Assembly: GCA_049347715.1 (NCBI GenBank)
Contig: CP186339.1
Location: forward strand, 3,782,001-3,846,000
Length of the DNA stretch: 64,000 nucleotides
Origin: Thalassotalea_B piscium_A
GTDB taxonomy: Bacteria > Pseudomonadota > Gammaproteobacteria > Enterobacterales > Alteromonadaceae
Direction: 5' to 3'
The position numbers were made by a program, and so were the translations under genes. A model generated the notes under the pieces. That model ran no database searches. It had not been told where the DNA came from and saw only the letters and a program-made list of their open reading frames with translations. This document shows, one piece after another, positions 1 to 9,224 of this stretch (its first letter is position 1; the number at the start of each line of letters is the position of its first letter).

Positions 1-2
1 GT

Positions 3-125
3 AATAAAAATCGCGAACGTGATTTCACTGAAGGTAAGTTTAGTCACTTTGTTATTGTTGGTCTTATCGGTGTTGCTTTATTTATTGTGACCTTAATCAC
101 TATTGTTTCTTTTGTTTTAGCATAA
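3..125 (+). CDS. C-terminal end of a DUF2970-like small membrane protein (partial)
   Basis: An open frame enters from the left edge and ends at TAA 123-125, giving the last 40 residues of a protein. It begins with a polar stretch NKNRERDF, followed by one long hydrophobic helix (about VIVGLIGVALFIVTLITIVSFV) ending LA. A polar 'KNRERDF' followed by a single C-terminal helix is typical of the DUF2970 family of 60-70 aa inner-membrane proteins, whose function is unknown. The N-terminus lies outside the window. It converges on dam, with its stop one base before the dam stop codon. Confidence 0.6.
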   Translation, partial: NKNRERDFTEGKFSHFVIVGLIGVALFIVTLITIVSFVLA

Positions 126-126
126 A

Positions 127-948
127 CTAACTTTTATAAAGCGCTAATAACTCACCAACTTTTTTTCGATTACTTCCTTTTTGGCTAATCGTTCTAGCCA
201 CTTTTATTGCCTTAATTTTATCAGCATGTTCATATATCTTACGCGTCCAAATAGTATCATGATTACTAATCAGAACCGTTGAATGGGCATTGGTAGATGC
301 TTCTTCAGCTGCATTGGCTAAATCCGCTTGCTCATCTAAACCAAAACCATTACCTGAATAACTGGTAAAACTAGCTGTTTTGCTTAAGGGCACATAGGGA
401 GGATCACAATAAACTACATCCCCTGCTTTTGCTCTAGCAAAACTCTGGCGATAACTTTCACAAATAAAAATAGCTTTCTTAGATTTTTCTGAAAAATAAT
501 GGAGTTCAGCTTCTGGAAAGTAAGGTTTTTTATATTTACCAAATGGCACATTATAGCCACCTGACTTATTATAACGACACAAACCGTTATAACCGTGACG
601 ATTCAAATAAAGAAAGAGTAATGAGCGATAATATTTATCAACACTGGCATTAAACTCTGTTCGTAGATGATAGTAAGCGTCTGCTTGATTATTTTCAGGG
701 CTAAAAATTTTTCTAGCATCATCAATAAATGTTTGTGGTTTGATTTGAATAATTTGATACAGATTAATCAAATCTTTATTGATATCACTTAAAATGTAAT
801 TGTCATAGTTGCTATTTAAAAAAACGGATCCTGCCCCTACAAAAGGTTCTATTAGGCGATCCCCTTTAGGCAACATTTTATTAATAACATCACTAAGACC
901 GTATTTACCGCCAGCCCATTTTAAAAAAGCTCGATGCTTTTTAACCAT
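127..948 (-). CDS. dam: Dam DNA adenine methyltransferase (GATC)
   Basis: Methylates the N6 of adenine in GATC using S-adenosylmethionine, marking the parental strand for mismatch repair and timing replication. At 273 aa it is the usual Dam length. The group-alpha motif order is visible: FLKWAGGK at residues 8-15, the SAM-binding EPFVGAG at 34-40, and the catalytic DPPY at 182-185. It is the last gene of the aroK-aroB-damX-dam run, the same order as in Escherichia coli. It lies 83 bp after damX, so it may be co-transcribed or have its own promoter. It converges with the DUF2970-like gene. Confidence 0.96.
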   Translation of the reverse strand: MVKKHRAFLKWAGGKYGLSDVINKMLPKGDRLIEPFVGAGSVFLNSNYDNYILSDINKDLINLYQIIQIKPQTFIDDARKIFSPENNQADAYYHLRTEFNASVDKYYRSLLFLYLNRHGYNGLCRYNKSGGYNVPFGKYKKPYFPEAELHYFSEKSKKAIFICESYRQSFARAKAGDVVYCDPPYVPLSKTASFTSYSGNGFGLDEQADLANAAEEASTNAHSTVLISNHDTIWTRKIYEHADKIKAIKVARTISQKGSNRKKVGELLALYKS

Positions 949-1031
949 TCTACTAAAAACCTCAAAACGACCATTTAACGCCGTATCACTGATGAGTATT
1001 GTGAAGTATGAATTGTATCCTGAATTGGGTC

Positions 1032-2462
1032 TTATTGGGAACGTTCAAACGCATTGATTTCATTATTAATTGCGGAAATGGTCTTAATCCAAGGATTTCT
1101 TGTCAAAATTGATTCGGGTAAAGTATTTAAAGCCTGCTCTGCTTCTGCATGTGTAGCATAGTGTTTACTGGTTAATACCGTCATTACTTCACCATTTAAT
1201 AACCGTTTATAATGTTTAAACGTTAGCGAAGTAAAATCTGCTAGAAACTCCTTCATAATACTTTCTTGTGTAAAACCAGATAGTTGAATAACAAAGCCCT
1301 TAGTAAAACTTTTGTAATATTGAGAACCAGAAAATTCCATTGTTGGCTGAATTTCCTTAGTCAACGCAATGCTACTTGGAGACGGATCAACGGGCTCACT
1401 CTTATTTGACTGTTGATGATTACCTAATGCCACCACTTTTGTTTCAGTGATCATAGCAGCCTTGGGTGTCGTCTCTATTGTTGAAGATACTTTAGCAGTG
1501 TTTAATACCTCATCAGGCAATAGACTCGCGCTGGATTCATTGTTCTGTGTTAATGGTGCTTCAAATGCAGCGATGGCCATGACAATATCGTTTACATTAG
1601 CATCTTTATGAACAATGGTTTCTTGTACCGGTTTGCTAACGGTTAATGCTGTATATATATCATTGGTAGATGCAGTTTCATCTGTCGTTGTTGAAAACCT
1701 TGGTAACACTGTTTCATCAGCAGTACTATTAAGTGGTAATTGCTCTACTGTTTTTTCCGGAAGTTTGGCAAAATTAGAAGGTCCCTGTTGTCGCAACCAA
1801 ATCACAGTCAATATGGATATTAAGGTGACAGTTAATAATGCAATTAACCATTTTTTACTAACAGTTAATGTAAACCACGAACCTGATGTTTTAAATTCTT
1901 TAGCATTTAAAGAAAGTAACTGTCCTGATTGTTTAGATAAAATTGAAATTTTCTTATGGAATAAATCTTTATGCTGAGCCAGCATTCTACCCGCGGTGTA
2001 ATTTCCTAACATCAACACTTCTATCTCTAGTTTTGCCTTCTTCGCGATCAAGGTTAACTGAGTTAATTCATGGATGATTTGTAAGGAAGCACAATGAACA
2101 TTATCAATGACTATTGCCAGTTTTTGTGGATCTGCATTTAATAAGTTAATGATAGTCACAGCTAACGACTGTTCAGGATCAAAAACACTATCGCTAAAGA
2201 GTTGTTCGATAATCCGACATCGAATTTGAATATTGTTTAATTTAACGGATGCTGACACAAAAGCGGCATTATGATCTGAAGAAATTTGATCTAGAAATTG
2301 ATAGCCCACCGATGAACATGCTTCTGCACTTTCATCAACAACTAATATTGAATGCTTAGAAAAACGTAGAATATAATCAATACGCGCATTAACGCTAATA
2401 GAGGTAACACTCTCATTATTTTTCGATATAGTTAATGGATCTAATTGTGCTAATGCCGACAT
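1032..2462 (-). CDS. damX: DamX-like SPOR-domain cell-division protein with an ATPase-like N-terminal region
   Basis: A 476-aa inner-membrane protein. The N-terminal 200 residues look like an AAA/GspA-type ATPase fold: a beta strand ILVVDE at 39-44 stands where a P-loop is expected, and a Walker-B-like LAIVID lies at 115-120. No GxxGxGK[ST] is present. A single membrane helix (about 205-223) is followed by a long Ser/Thr/Pro-rich periplasmic linker and a C-terminal SPOR domain (about 395-470) that should bind denuded septal glycan. In E. coli DamX acts at the divisome. A GAGGG ribosome-binding site lies 7 bases before the ATG. It sits between aroB and dam, as in E. coli. Confidence 0.85.
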   Translation of the reverse strand: MSALAQLDPLTISKNNESVTSISVNARIDYILRFSKHSILVVDESAEACSSVGYQFLDQISSDHNAAFVSASVKLNNIQIRCRIIEQLFSDSVFDPEQSLAVTIINLLNADPQKLAIVIDNVHCASLQIIHELTQLTLIAKKAKLEIEVLMLGNYTAGRMLAQHKDLFHKKISILSKQSGQLLSLNAKEFKTSGSWFTLTVSKKWLIALLTVTLISILTVIWLRQQGPSNFAKLPEKTVEQLPLNSTADETVLPRFSTTTDETASTNDIYTALTVSKPVQETIVHKDANVNDIVMAIAAFEAPLTQNNESSASLLPDEVLNTAKVSSTIETTPKAAMITETKVVALGNHQQSNKSEPVDPSPSSIALTKEIQPTMEFSGSQYYKSFTKGFVIQLSGFTQESIMKEFLADFTSLTFKHYKRLLNGEVMTVLTSKHYATHAEAEQALNTLPESILTRNPWIKTISAINNEINAFERSQ

Positions 2463-2482
2463 GCTTCACCCTCTGCTTTACC

Positions 2483-3547
2483 TTACAGAATTTGTTGAAG
2501 CATCTCCGTTGTGACATCGTCTCTTATCTCTGACTGTCCTATGGCGGTTGGCACTATAAATCTTAATAGGCCTCCCATATTTTTTTTATCTCGTTTCATA
2601 TGAGATAAAAAATGTTCGAAACTCATATTATTAGGAGCTTCCAAAGGTAAATCAAACGCGGCTATTAGCCTTTCAATACGACGAAGTTCTGACGCTTCAA
2701 GCAAATTCATTGCTACTGCTAGCTTAGCAGCAAGTACCATGCCAGTAGCAACAGCTTCTCCATGAAGCCAGTTTCCATAGCCTTGTTCTGCTTCAATAGC
2801 ATGACCAAATGTATGCCCAAGATTAAGTAGTGCTCTAATACCACCTTCTTTTTCGTCCTGAGCAACAATATCGGCTTTACATTGACAGCAAGTTTCAACC
2901 ATTTGGATTAGTACACTTTCTTCACCGGCTTTAATTTTAGCGGTATTATCTTCTAACCACTGGAAAAATGCCGCATCACCTAAAATACCGTATTTGATCA
3001 CTTCAGCCATGCCTGCATTGAATTCTCTTACCGGTAAGGTAGATAGACTATCAATATCAATAAAAACGGCTTTAGGTTGGTAAAAAGCGCCAATCATGTT
3101 TTTACCTAATGGATGATTAACCGCAGTTTTTCCACCGACAGATGAATCAACTTGTGACAGCAAAGTTGTTGGAACTTGAATAAAATCAATGCCACGCTGA
3201 TAACAGGCTGCAGCAAAACCAGTAATATCTCCAATAACACCACCACCTAACGCTATCAGGGTACTATCGCGCCCATGACCATTGGCTAACAGGTGTGACA
3301 TTATTATATCGAAATTGCTTAAATTCTTTTCGGCTTCACCGTCAGGAAGGATAATTTCGTCCACCTGAAAATCACTTAATAGTGACTTAATTAAATCACC
3401 ATAAAGTGGAAAGACAATAGTGTTAGATACTATACAGACACGCTTCGCGCGGATATAAGTTGATAGTAAATTACTACGATTAAGTAATTTACTATCAATA
3501 TAAATAGGGTAACTACGTTCACCCAAAGAAAGGTTTAAAGTTGCCAT
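2483..3547 (-). CDS. aroB: 3-dehydroquinate synthase
   Basis: Second step of the shikimate pathway: converts DAHP to 3-dehydroquinate with NAD+ and a divalent metal (Zn or Co) in the cytoplasm. It is 354 aa, the usual length. Visible family motifs are the nucleotide-binding GGGVIGD, the block VPTTLLSQVDSSVGGKTAVN, and the metal-binding histidines in LNLGHTFGHAIE and NWLHGEAV. It starts 3 bases after the aroK stop, so the two are translationally linked in one operon that continues to damX 20 bases downstream. Confidence 0.97.
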   Translation of the reverse strand: MATLNLSLGERSYPIYIDSKLLNRSNLLSTYIRAKRVCIVSNTIVFPLYGDLIKSLLSDFQVDEIILPDGEAEKNLSNFDIIMSHLLANGHGRDSTLIALGGGVIGDITGFAAACYQRGIDFIQVPTTLLSQVDSSVGGKTAVNHPLGKNMIGAFYQPKAVFIDIDSLSTLPVREFNAGMAEVIKYGILGDAAFFQWLEDNTAKIKAGEESVLIQMVETCCQCKADIVAQDEKEGGIRALLNLGHTFGHAIEAEQGYGNWLHGEAVATGMVLAAKLAVAMNLLEASELRRIERLIAAFDLPLEAPNNMSFEHFLSHMKRDKKNMGGLLRFIVPTAIGQSEIRDDVTTEMLQQIL

Positions 3548-3550
3548 TGG

Positions 3551-4069
3551 CTAAAAATCTAAGCGCTCAACAATTTTATTGGCAACTATTTTTGCACTTT
3601 GATCGTCCGTTTGAACGATTACGTCAGCAATTTCTTCATAAAGAGGATTTCGCTCTACCGCTAGCTTTTCTAGGACACTACGCGGTTCTTCTGACGTTTG
3701 TAATAAAGGTCTACGACGATCGCGTTGCGTACGTGCAACTTGCTTATCGATGGTCGTTTCAAGATAGACAACAATACCTCTGGCGGATAAACGATTTCGC
3801 ACTTGAGCGCTGATCACTGATCCGCCACCCGTAGCTAATACGATACCTTGCATTTCAGATAAATCATTGATGACGCCTTCTTCTCTTTTGCGAAAACCTT
3901 CTTCACCTTCAAGATCAAAAACCCACGCAATATCTGCACCTGTACGACGCTCAATTTCTTGATCAGAGTCATAAAAATCTAGATGCAATTTATCTGCTAA
4001 TTCTCTACCTATGGTACTTTTGCCTGCGCCCATCGGGCCTACTAGGAAAATGTTACGTTTTTCTGCCAT
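3551..4069 (-). CDS. aroK: Shikimate kinase I
   Basis: Phosphorylates shikimate to shikimate-3-phosphate with ATP. The 172-aa protein has the P-loop GPMGAGKST near residue 11, the shikimate-binding FYDSDQEIE segment, and the ATGGGSV motif at about 80. The length and the position directly ahead of aroB fit AroK rather than AroL. It is the first gene of aroK-aroB-damX(-dam). A 204-bp spacer with a stem-loop separates it from pilQ on the same strand; this pil-aroKB order is widespread in gammaproteobacteria. Confidence 0.96.
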   Translation of the reverse strand: MAEKRNIFLVGPMGAGKSTIGRELADKLHLDFYDSDQEIERRTGADIAWVFDLEGEEGFRKREEGVINDLSEMQGIVLATGGGSVISAQVRNRLSARGIVVYLETTIDKQVARTQRDRRRPLLQTSEEPRSVLEKLAVERNPLYEEIADVIVQTDDQSAKIVANKIVERLDF

Positions 4070-4172
4070 GAGACTAACTTAATACTCGCGTTTAATAATT
4101 ACGTTTACAGATAAGAGGGTACCCCCTCGAAGATTTTAAGGGCGTAATTATCGCAATTGTTGAGGGAGAAAT

Positions 4173-4208
4173 GCAAGTAAGTGTTGCATAAAAGCATCAC
4201 TTACTTGC
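4173..4208. repeat. Stem-loop between pilQ and aroK
   Basis: Two 15-base arms (4173-4187 and 4194-4208) pair at 14 of 15 positions around a 6-base ATAAAA loop. On the plus strand a TATTTTTATT tract follows, and on the minus strand the sequence after the hairpin has no U-run. It is therefore not a textbook terminator for pilQ. It could be a transcript-processing or attenuation structure within a pil-aro transcript. A smaller GAGGG/CCCTC hairpin lies at 4115-4128. The remaining bases of 4070-4273 show nothing clear. Confidence 0.5.
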
Positions 4209-4273
4209 TATTTTTATTAGTAATCCCTTTAAAATCGTTATTTTTCAATGATAAAGGAATTATCTTTTTTTAG

Positions 4274-6331
4274 TTAAAACTTCTCAGTTACAATTCTAGG
4301 CGTCACAAAAATCAACAATTCTTTCTTTTCATTGAAGTCTGTGGTGCTTCTAAACATCCAACCGAAGTATGGTATATCACCTAATACTGGAACTTTTGAC
4401 ACACTATTAATAACTTGTTGTTGGTAAATACCACCTAATACTATGGTTTCACCATTATTCACTAATACTTGTGTACCAATACGTTGAGTATCAATAGCGG
4501 GTGCTGTACCACTTGTTACTGATGATACAGTATCTTGAGTAACAACAAGGTCTAAAATAATACGGTCATCCGGTGTTATATGAGGCGTTACCGTTAAACT
4601 TAACACGGCTTTCTTAAACTGCGTTGTTGTTGCTCCACTTGAAGCTGCTTCTTGATAAGGAATTTCAACCCCTTGTTCAATATAAGCTTCTTTCTGATTC
4701 GCGGTAGTTATACGCGGGCTTGCAATTATTTCACCTTTGTTTTCTTTTTCCATCGCACTTAATTCTAAATCTAGAATAGTACCATCTGCTAATCGAGCAA
4801 CTTGAAATGCAATACTACCAGCAGGAGTTGCTACAGGAAGATTAACATTTAAACGGTCAGCAATATCAGGAATTACGCCGCCAGTAGCATCACTAACACC
4901 TGCTATACCACCAGAGGTGCCATATTGACCATCTGTGTCTGTTACACCCCAACGTATACCAAGCTCTTCGTTAATGTTGTCTTTAACCGTAACCATGCGT
5001 GATTCAATCACTACTTGACGAACGGGTATATCAAGTACATCAACCATACGCTTAATATCTTTAATGCTAGAAGCCGTATCACGTATTAATAACGTATTGG
5101 TACGTTCATCTACACTAACGCTTCCTCGTTCAGATAAAATACTGTTATCTTCATTTTTAATTAACGCCGCAAACTCTAATGCTTTTGCATAATTAACTTG
5201 AATATATTCTGAATATAAAGGAGCAAGCTCTTCTACTTGTTGTTTTGCCTGTAATTCTTTTGCTTCACGTGCGGCAAGTTCATCACTTGGGGCCACCATT
5301 AAAATGTTGCCTTGCATGCGTTTATCAAGACCTTTCACTTTTAAGATAATATCAAGGGCTTGATCCCACGGCACACCATCTAATCTTAAGGTGATATTCC
5401 CAGCAACTGTGTCACTTATCACCAAATTAAAGCCATTGTAATCCGCTACAATTTGCAAGACAGTACGAACAGAAATATCTTGGAAGTTCAGTGAAATAGC
5501 ACGACCAGTAAAATCTTCTGAATCACCTAAGTATCCAGGTACTTTTACTTTTTCTTTCACAGACAAAGAAAAGACATTGTTCTGTTGTTGATGAGTGAAA
5601 GTAAAGTCACCGTCTATATCAACAACTAAACGTGCATTACGACCTTCTCTGAAAGTTTCAATACCTTTAACTATTGTGCCAAAGTCGGCCACATCAAGTG
5701 TATATAAAAGTTCTTCAGGAATTTGCGTATTATGAAACTCAATATATAGCTTACCAAGTTTGTTGCTTACATCTACCGCAACCATACTGTCTTCAAGATA
5801 AACTAATAATTGTCCTTCACTTGCATTACCTTTACGAAAATCAATATTGGACAAATTATTAATAAACTCGCCGCCCACAGGAGATAAATCAGCAAGCGCC
5901 TTATTTGGTAAACCTTTATTTAATACTAAGGAAAACTCATTATTTATTTGGCTAACATCAAAGATAGTTAATTGCTCAAGATTGACTGAAGCAACTACTT
6001 TACCCGCCAATTTTTGAACTGTGACATCTTGAACACCGGCGTGGTCGATAACTGTTTTCAATAAATCAGGGTTAAAGCCATCAATATCGAAGGTGATATC
6101 TATTTTCGCAGGCGACATTGACGTTTTAACTTCAGGTTGACTGTCCATGTTTTCTGAAAGTGCAAAAACCAACTCAATTTCATTATTTTGTAATGTGTTA
6201 TATCGAATCTCGTTAAGATCTGCAGCATTAACTACTGATGAGACGAAACTTAAACACAACACCTTTATTAAAATACTATTAAGACAGTGGTTAATTACGT
6301 TTGATTTTTTCATTTTATTTATTAGCAACAT
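4274..6331 (-). CDS. pilQ: Type IV pilus outer-membrane secretin PilQ
   Basis: Forms the outer-membrane ring through which the type IV pilus is extended and retracted. I start it at the ATG at 6331, which overlaps the pilP stop as TAATG and has AAGGAAG just upstream. A frame-open extension to 6394 would run far into pilP. A signal peptide ends near VVNA. AMIN-type beta domains occupy roughly residues 40-265, followed by the STN/secretin-N region (ISLNFQDISVRTVLQIVADY), and then the secretin C-domain with the VPVLGDIPYFGWMF segment. The protein is 685 aa, within the family range. It is the last gene of pilMNOPQ. Confidence 0.95.
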   Translation of the reverse strand: MLLINKMKKSNVINHCLNSILIKVLCLSFVSSVVNAADLNEIRYNTLQNNEIELVFALSENMDSQPEVKTSMSPAKIDITFDIDGFNPDLLKTVIDHAGVQDVTVQKLAGKVVASVNLEQLTIFDVSQINNEFSLVLNKGLPNKALADLSPVGGEFINNLSNIDFRKGNASEGQLLVYLEDSMVAVDVSNKLGKLYIEFHNTQIPEELLYTLDVADFGTIVKGIETFREGRNARLVVDIDGDFTFTHQQQNNVFSLSVKEKVKVPGYLGDSEDFTGRAISLNFQDISVRTVLQIVADYNGFNLVISDTVAGNITLRLDGVPWDQALDIILKVKGLDKRMQGNILMVAPSDELAAREAKELQAKQQVEELAPLYSEYIQVNYAKALEFAALIKNEDNSILSERGSVSVDERTNTLLIRDTASSIKDIKRMVDVLDIPVRQVVIESRMVTVKDNINEELGIRWGVTDTDGQYGTSGGIAGVSDATGGVIPDIADRLNVNLPVATPAGSIAFQVARLADGTILDLELSAMEKENKGEIIASPRITTANQKEAYIEQGVEIPYQEAASSGATTTQFKKAVLSLTVTPHITPDDRIILDLVVTQDTVSSVTSGTAPAIDTQRIGTQVLVNNGETIVLGGIYQQQVINSVSKVPVLGDIPYFGWMFRSTTDFNEKKELLIFVTPRIVTEKF

Positions 6332-6867
6332 TACTTCCTTTGCCCCTCTGCGTCCGATTTCACCATAGTCACTACAGTTTCTCGTTCCACCCAACAGCCA
6401 GAGCCATCAGGAATTAATTCAATTACTTTTATATTATTCTGATTCACTTCACTGATTCGCCCATTATATAAACCCACATAATTACCTACAGCGACCCGAT
6501 GCAAAGTAGAATCTGATGCTTCAACTAACGCCCAAGTGATATCTAGCTCTCCTAATGTCCCTCGCATTGACAAATCACTTAATGAAAATTTTTCTAACGG
6601 TTGTTTACGTCGGCGAGGATCTGGGCTTAAACACCCCGACATCTGCTGAATTTTCTCTTGAATTGCCTCTGGACGAGGTAAATCAAAAGGACTACGTAAA
6701 TTTTGAGCTGAGTACTCAACATGATCAAAAACCGGCACTTCCGGCATAGGATCTATTTTTGATGTTGTATTAGCTTGTACTGTCGCAATGTGCGCTTTTA
6801 AATCACTTGTATCATCAAAGCAACCAGTAAGCGAAATGAGAAAGAATAAACTGACTATTTTTTTCAT
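6331..6867 (-). CDS. pilP: Type IV pilus inner-membrane lipoprotein PilP
   Basis: A 178-aa periplasmic lipoprotein that links the PilMNO inner-membrane platform to the PilQ secretin. It has a lipoprotein signal with the lipobox LTGC (Cys 16). A proline-rich extended region with FDLPRP, which is the PilN/O-binding part in the family, precedes a C-terminal beta domain (MRGTLG... WALVEASDSTLHRVAVGNYVG). Its ATG overlaps the pilO stop (ATGA) and its stop overlaps the pilQ start. Confidence 0.94.
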   Translation of the reverse strand: MKKIVSLFFLISLTGCFDDTSDLKAHIATVQANTTSKIDPMPEVPVFDHVEYSAQNLRSPFDLPRPEAIQEKIQQMSGCLSPDPRRRKQPLEKFSLSDLSMRGTLGELDITWALVEASDSTLHRVAVGNYVGLYNGRISEVNQNNIKVIELIPDGSGCWVERETVVTMVKSDAEGQRK

Positions 6868-7457
6868 TCTGTGGTTGCCTCTCGATATTTATATGTTTTA
6901 GCCTGCAGCTGTAAAATCAGCTCATCACTATCAGGAAGCCACTTAATATCAAAATTATGTAGTGTCACAATACGAGGCAAGCCAGCGATTTTACTCACAA
7001 AATTACCAAACTCATGATATGTCCCTATCACTTTGATATCAATAGGAAGCTCTGTGTATATTTCCTGAGTGATTTCCGGCTGCCATTTCAGTGTAGCGAA
7101 ATTTAAACCACTCGTTGTTCCTACAAAGGTAATATCATCTAACAATCCAGGAGTTTCATGACTTTCTGGCAAACTCTTCAACTGGTTAGCAAATAAGGTT
7201 TCAGCTTCATCCATTTGTTGTTGAAACAGTTCGAGATTAGCCGCAACATGATACTTAGTTTTATATTCTTCTTTTAATGTAATCTCTTGTGCAGCTACTG
7301 TATCTAACGTACTAAGTTTGTCTTTGATTAATAAAACAAAACCTAATCCCATAACAACAATAGCAATAAATACAATAAAGACACCCTTTGCTAACGGCGG
7401 CCATTCCGCTAAGTTGTCTAATTCTAATCCTTCAAACTGTGAAAAATCTAAATTCAT
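6864..7457 (-). CDS. pilO: Type IV pilus assembly protein PilO
   Basis: Inner-membrane alignment-complex protein that dimerises with PilN and binds PilP. The 197-aa chain has a cytoplasmic N-terminus, one membrane helix (about residues 26-45, GVFIVFIAIVVMGLGFVLLI), a coiled coil (about 50-95) and a ferredoxin-like periplasmic domain. It begins in an ATGA overlap with pilN and ends in one with pilP, so the operon is tightly coupled. Confidence 0.94.
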   Translation of the reverse strand: MNLDFSQFEGLELDNLAEWPPLAKGVFIVFIAIVVMGLGFVLLIKDKLSTLDTVAAQEITLKEEYKTKYHVAANLELFQQQMDEAETLFANQLKSLPESHETPGLLDDITFVGTTSGLNFATLKWQPEITQEIYTELPIDIKVIGTYHEFGNFVSKIAGLPRIVTLHNFDIKWLPDSDELILQLQAKTYKYREATTE

Positions 7458-8026
7458 CCTTCACCTCCTGTTGCCGAGGCATCATCAATACCTTTAATAC
7501 GAACTCGCATTTTAAAATCACTTAACAACTTACTTTCTGCATCATCCGAGGTAATGGATTCGAGTTCTGCCTCAGTAAGTAAATCAGAGCGCTCTATTGC
7601 CCTTATCATATTAGCTAAGTGATTATTCGATTCACTTTTACCTACTAATTCTAAGGTATTGCCTTGTTTACCTAAACTGGTGAGATAAACACCCGTAGGT
7701 ATCACTTTAGCAATTTCATCTAATACTTGCGTACCGACATTACGACTGCGCTGTAATTGTTCGATAACATTGATACGGTTTTGCAGCTCCAACTTTTTCT
7801 CATTAAGTGTTTGAATATCAGCAATACGAGTATCTAACACTGCTATTTCACTTTGAAGATATTGGTTACGTGTGGTTTGCCCATCAATCCGTGATTGATA
7901 GAACTGACTCACAATAAACACTAAGGCAAAGGTGATTAATGCTACAGCAGTTAATTGAGTGAAAAACTCACGCTGTTTAGCTTTTTCTGCGGCTTCTCGC
8001 CAAGGAAGAAGATTTATATATGCCAT
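7454..8026 (-). CDS. pilN: Type IV pilus assembly protein PilN
   Basis: Inner-membrane partner of PilO. It carries the hallmark cytoplasmic N-terminal segment INLLPWRE (residues 4-11) that docks in the groove of PilM, then a membrane helix (about 25-43), a coiled coil and a periplasmic ferredoxin-like fold. It is 190 aa. It overlaps the end of pilM by 13 bp and the start of pilO by 4 bp. Confidence 0.95.
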   Translation of the reverse strand: MAYINLLPWREAAEKAKQREFFTQLTAVALITFALVFIVSQFYQSRIDGQTTRNQYLQSEIAVLDTRIADIQTLNEKKLELQNRINVIEQLQRSRNVGTQVLDEIAKVIPTGVYLTSLGKQGNTLELVGKSESNNHLANMIRAIERSDLLTEAELESITSDDAESKLLSDFKMRVRIKGIDDASATGGEG

Positions 8027-9093
8027 GGCGAAAAACTCCGTAATGCAAGACCAGCCGCAACCATATACTGTGGTGCAGTGCGGTTCAACTCATCTTTATC
8101 GACTTTGCTAGCAATCGCAATATCATTAAAAGGATTAGCAATAACAGTGTGTATACCTAACTCATCATTAAGTAACTGCTGAACACCTTCAACTTGTGCA
8201 GTACCGCCAGACAAGAGAAGATAATCTACCTTTGCTTTACCACTTGAGGTGAGAAACATTTGTATCGCACGTCTAATTTGTTGTACTAACACCGTATGAA
8301 AAGGGGCTAACACTTCAAAAGTATAGTTTGGTGGAAGATCATTGCTCATTTTTGCCATTTCAGCTTCTTCGAACGATTTATTGTAATAAGAAACTATTGA
8401 GCGTGTGTATTGCTCTCCACCAAAAATTTGATCTCGACTATAAATATGTTTACCTGAGTCTGTAACAGAAAACAACGTCATCGTTGCTCCTATATCAACA
8501 ATAGCAACCACTTTATCACTCGCGTCATCGGGTAATAACGAGAGATTGAGATCATAAGAACGGCTAACCGCATAAGATTCAACGTCAATCACTTTAGTCT
8601 CGAAACCACCCATTTCAAGTGCAGAAACTCGAGCCTCAACTGACTCCGTACGTGCGGCACTCAGTAAGACGTTAATTTTCGACGGGTCTGACTCATTAAC
8701 ATCTAATGATTCAAAATCTAAACTAACTTCATCTAATGGATAAGGAATTAAACTATCAGCTTCAATTTCTATTTGGCTGGCTAGCTCCTGTTCACTTAAG
8801 GACACATCCATGTAAATAACTTTAGTAATAACCGTTTGCCCTGAAACGGCGGCTGAAGCCAAAGAAACTGACGATGATATTTTTTTTCTTATTTTCGCGA
8901 CTACATTACCAACCGCTTCTATGTCTTGGATTTCCCGGTCAATAATTGCACCCCTAGGCATAGACTCTGTTGCAATTGCCTCGAGGACAAAACCATCATT
9001 TCCCTGACTTAATAAAACTGCTTTGGCTGAATGAGAACCAATATCGATTCCCACCATCAAAGAAGCTTTCTTTTTTAACAGATTGCTTAGCAT
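8014..9093 (-). CDS. pilM: Type IV pilus assembly protein PilM (actin-like ATPase)
   Basis: Cytoplasmic actin/FtsA-like protein that binds ATP and recruits PilN. The 359-aa chain shows the phosphate-1 motif GIDIGSHSAKAV (residues 15-26), a phosphate-2 type VAIVDIGATMT, and an adenosine motif LLLSGGTAQVEG. It is the first gene of pilMNOPQ and is divergent from mrcA, as hofM/mrcA are in E. coli. Confidence 0.95.
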   Translation of the reverse strand: MLSNLLKKKASLMVGIDIGSHSAKAVLLSQGNDGFVLEAIATESMPRGAIIDREIQDIEAVGNVVAKIRKKISSSVSLASAAVSGQTVITKVIYMDVSLSEQELASQIEIEADSLIPYPLDEVSLDFESLDVNESDPSKINVLLSAARTESVEARVSALEMGGFETKVIDVESYAVSRSYDLNLSLLPDDASDKVVAIVDIGATMTLFSVTDSGKHIYSRDQIFGGEQYTRSIVSYYNKSFEEAEMAKMSNDLPPNYTFEVLAPFHTVLVQQIRRAIQMFLTSSGKAKVDYLLLSGGTAQVEGVQQLLNDELGIHTVIANPFNDIAIASKVDKDELNRTAPQYMVAAGLALRSFSPWHI

Positions 9094-9224
9094 AACTTCC
9101 CACTAGATCATTTTGTTATAATAATATTAAGCTTTTTTTATCTATAAATACATTTATTACATGCTTTTACACGATATACTAGTACTATTAAGTAATTTTT
9201 ATAAATTTTATTGAGCATTTTATT
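9094..9224. promoter_or_regulatory. Divergent promoter region pilM / mrcA
   Basis: A 131-bp, very AT-rich spacer between two outward-facing genes, so both promoters should lie here. A TATACT hexamer at 9175-9180 is a reasonable -10 for mrcA, with only a weak TTTATT (9153-9158) at -35 spacing. I could not fix a single pilM promoter. Confidence 0.4.

Noticed and set aside
1615..1977. 120-codon plus-strand frame opposite damX
   Set aside because: It lies wholly within damX on the other strand, has no ribosome-binding site, and its composition mirrors the Ser/Thr-rich damX linker.
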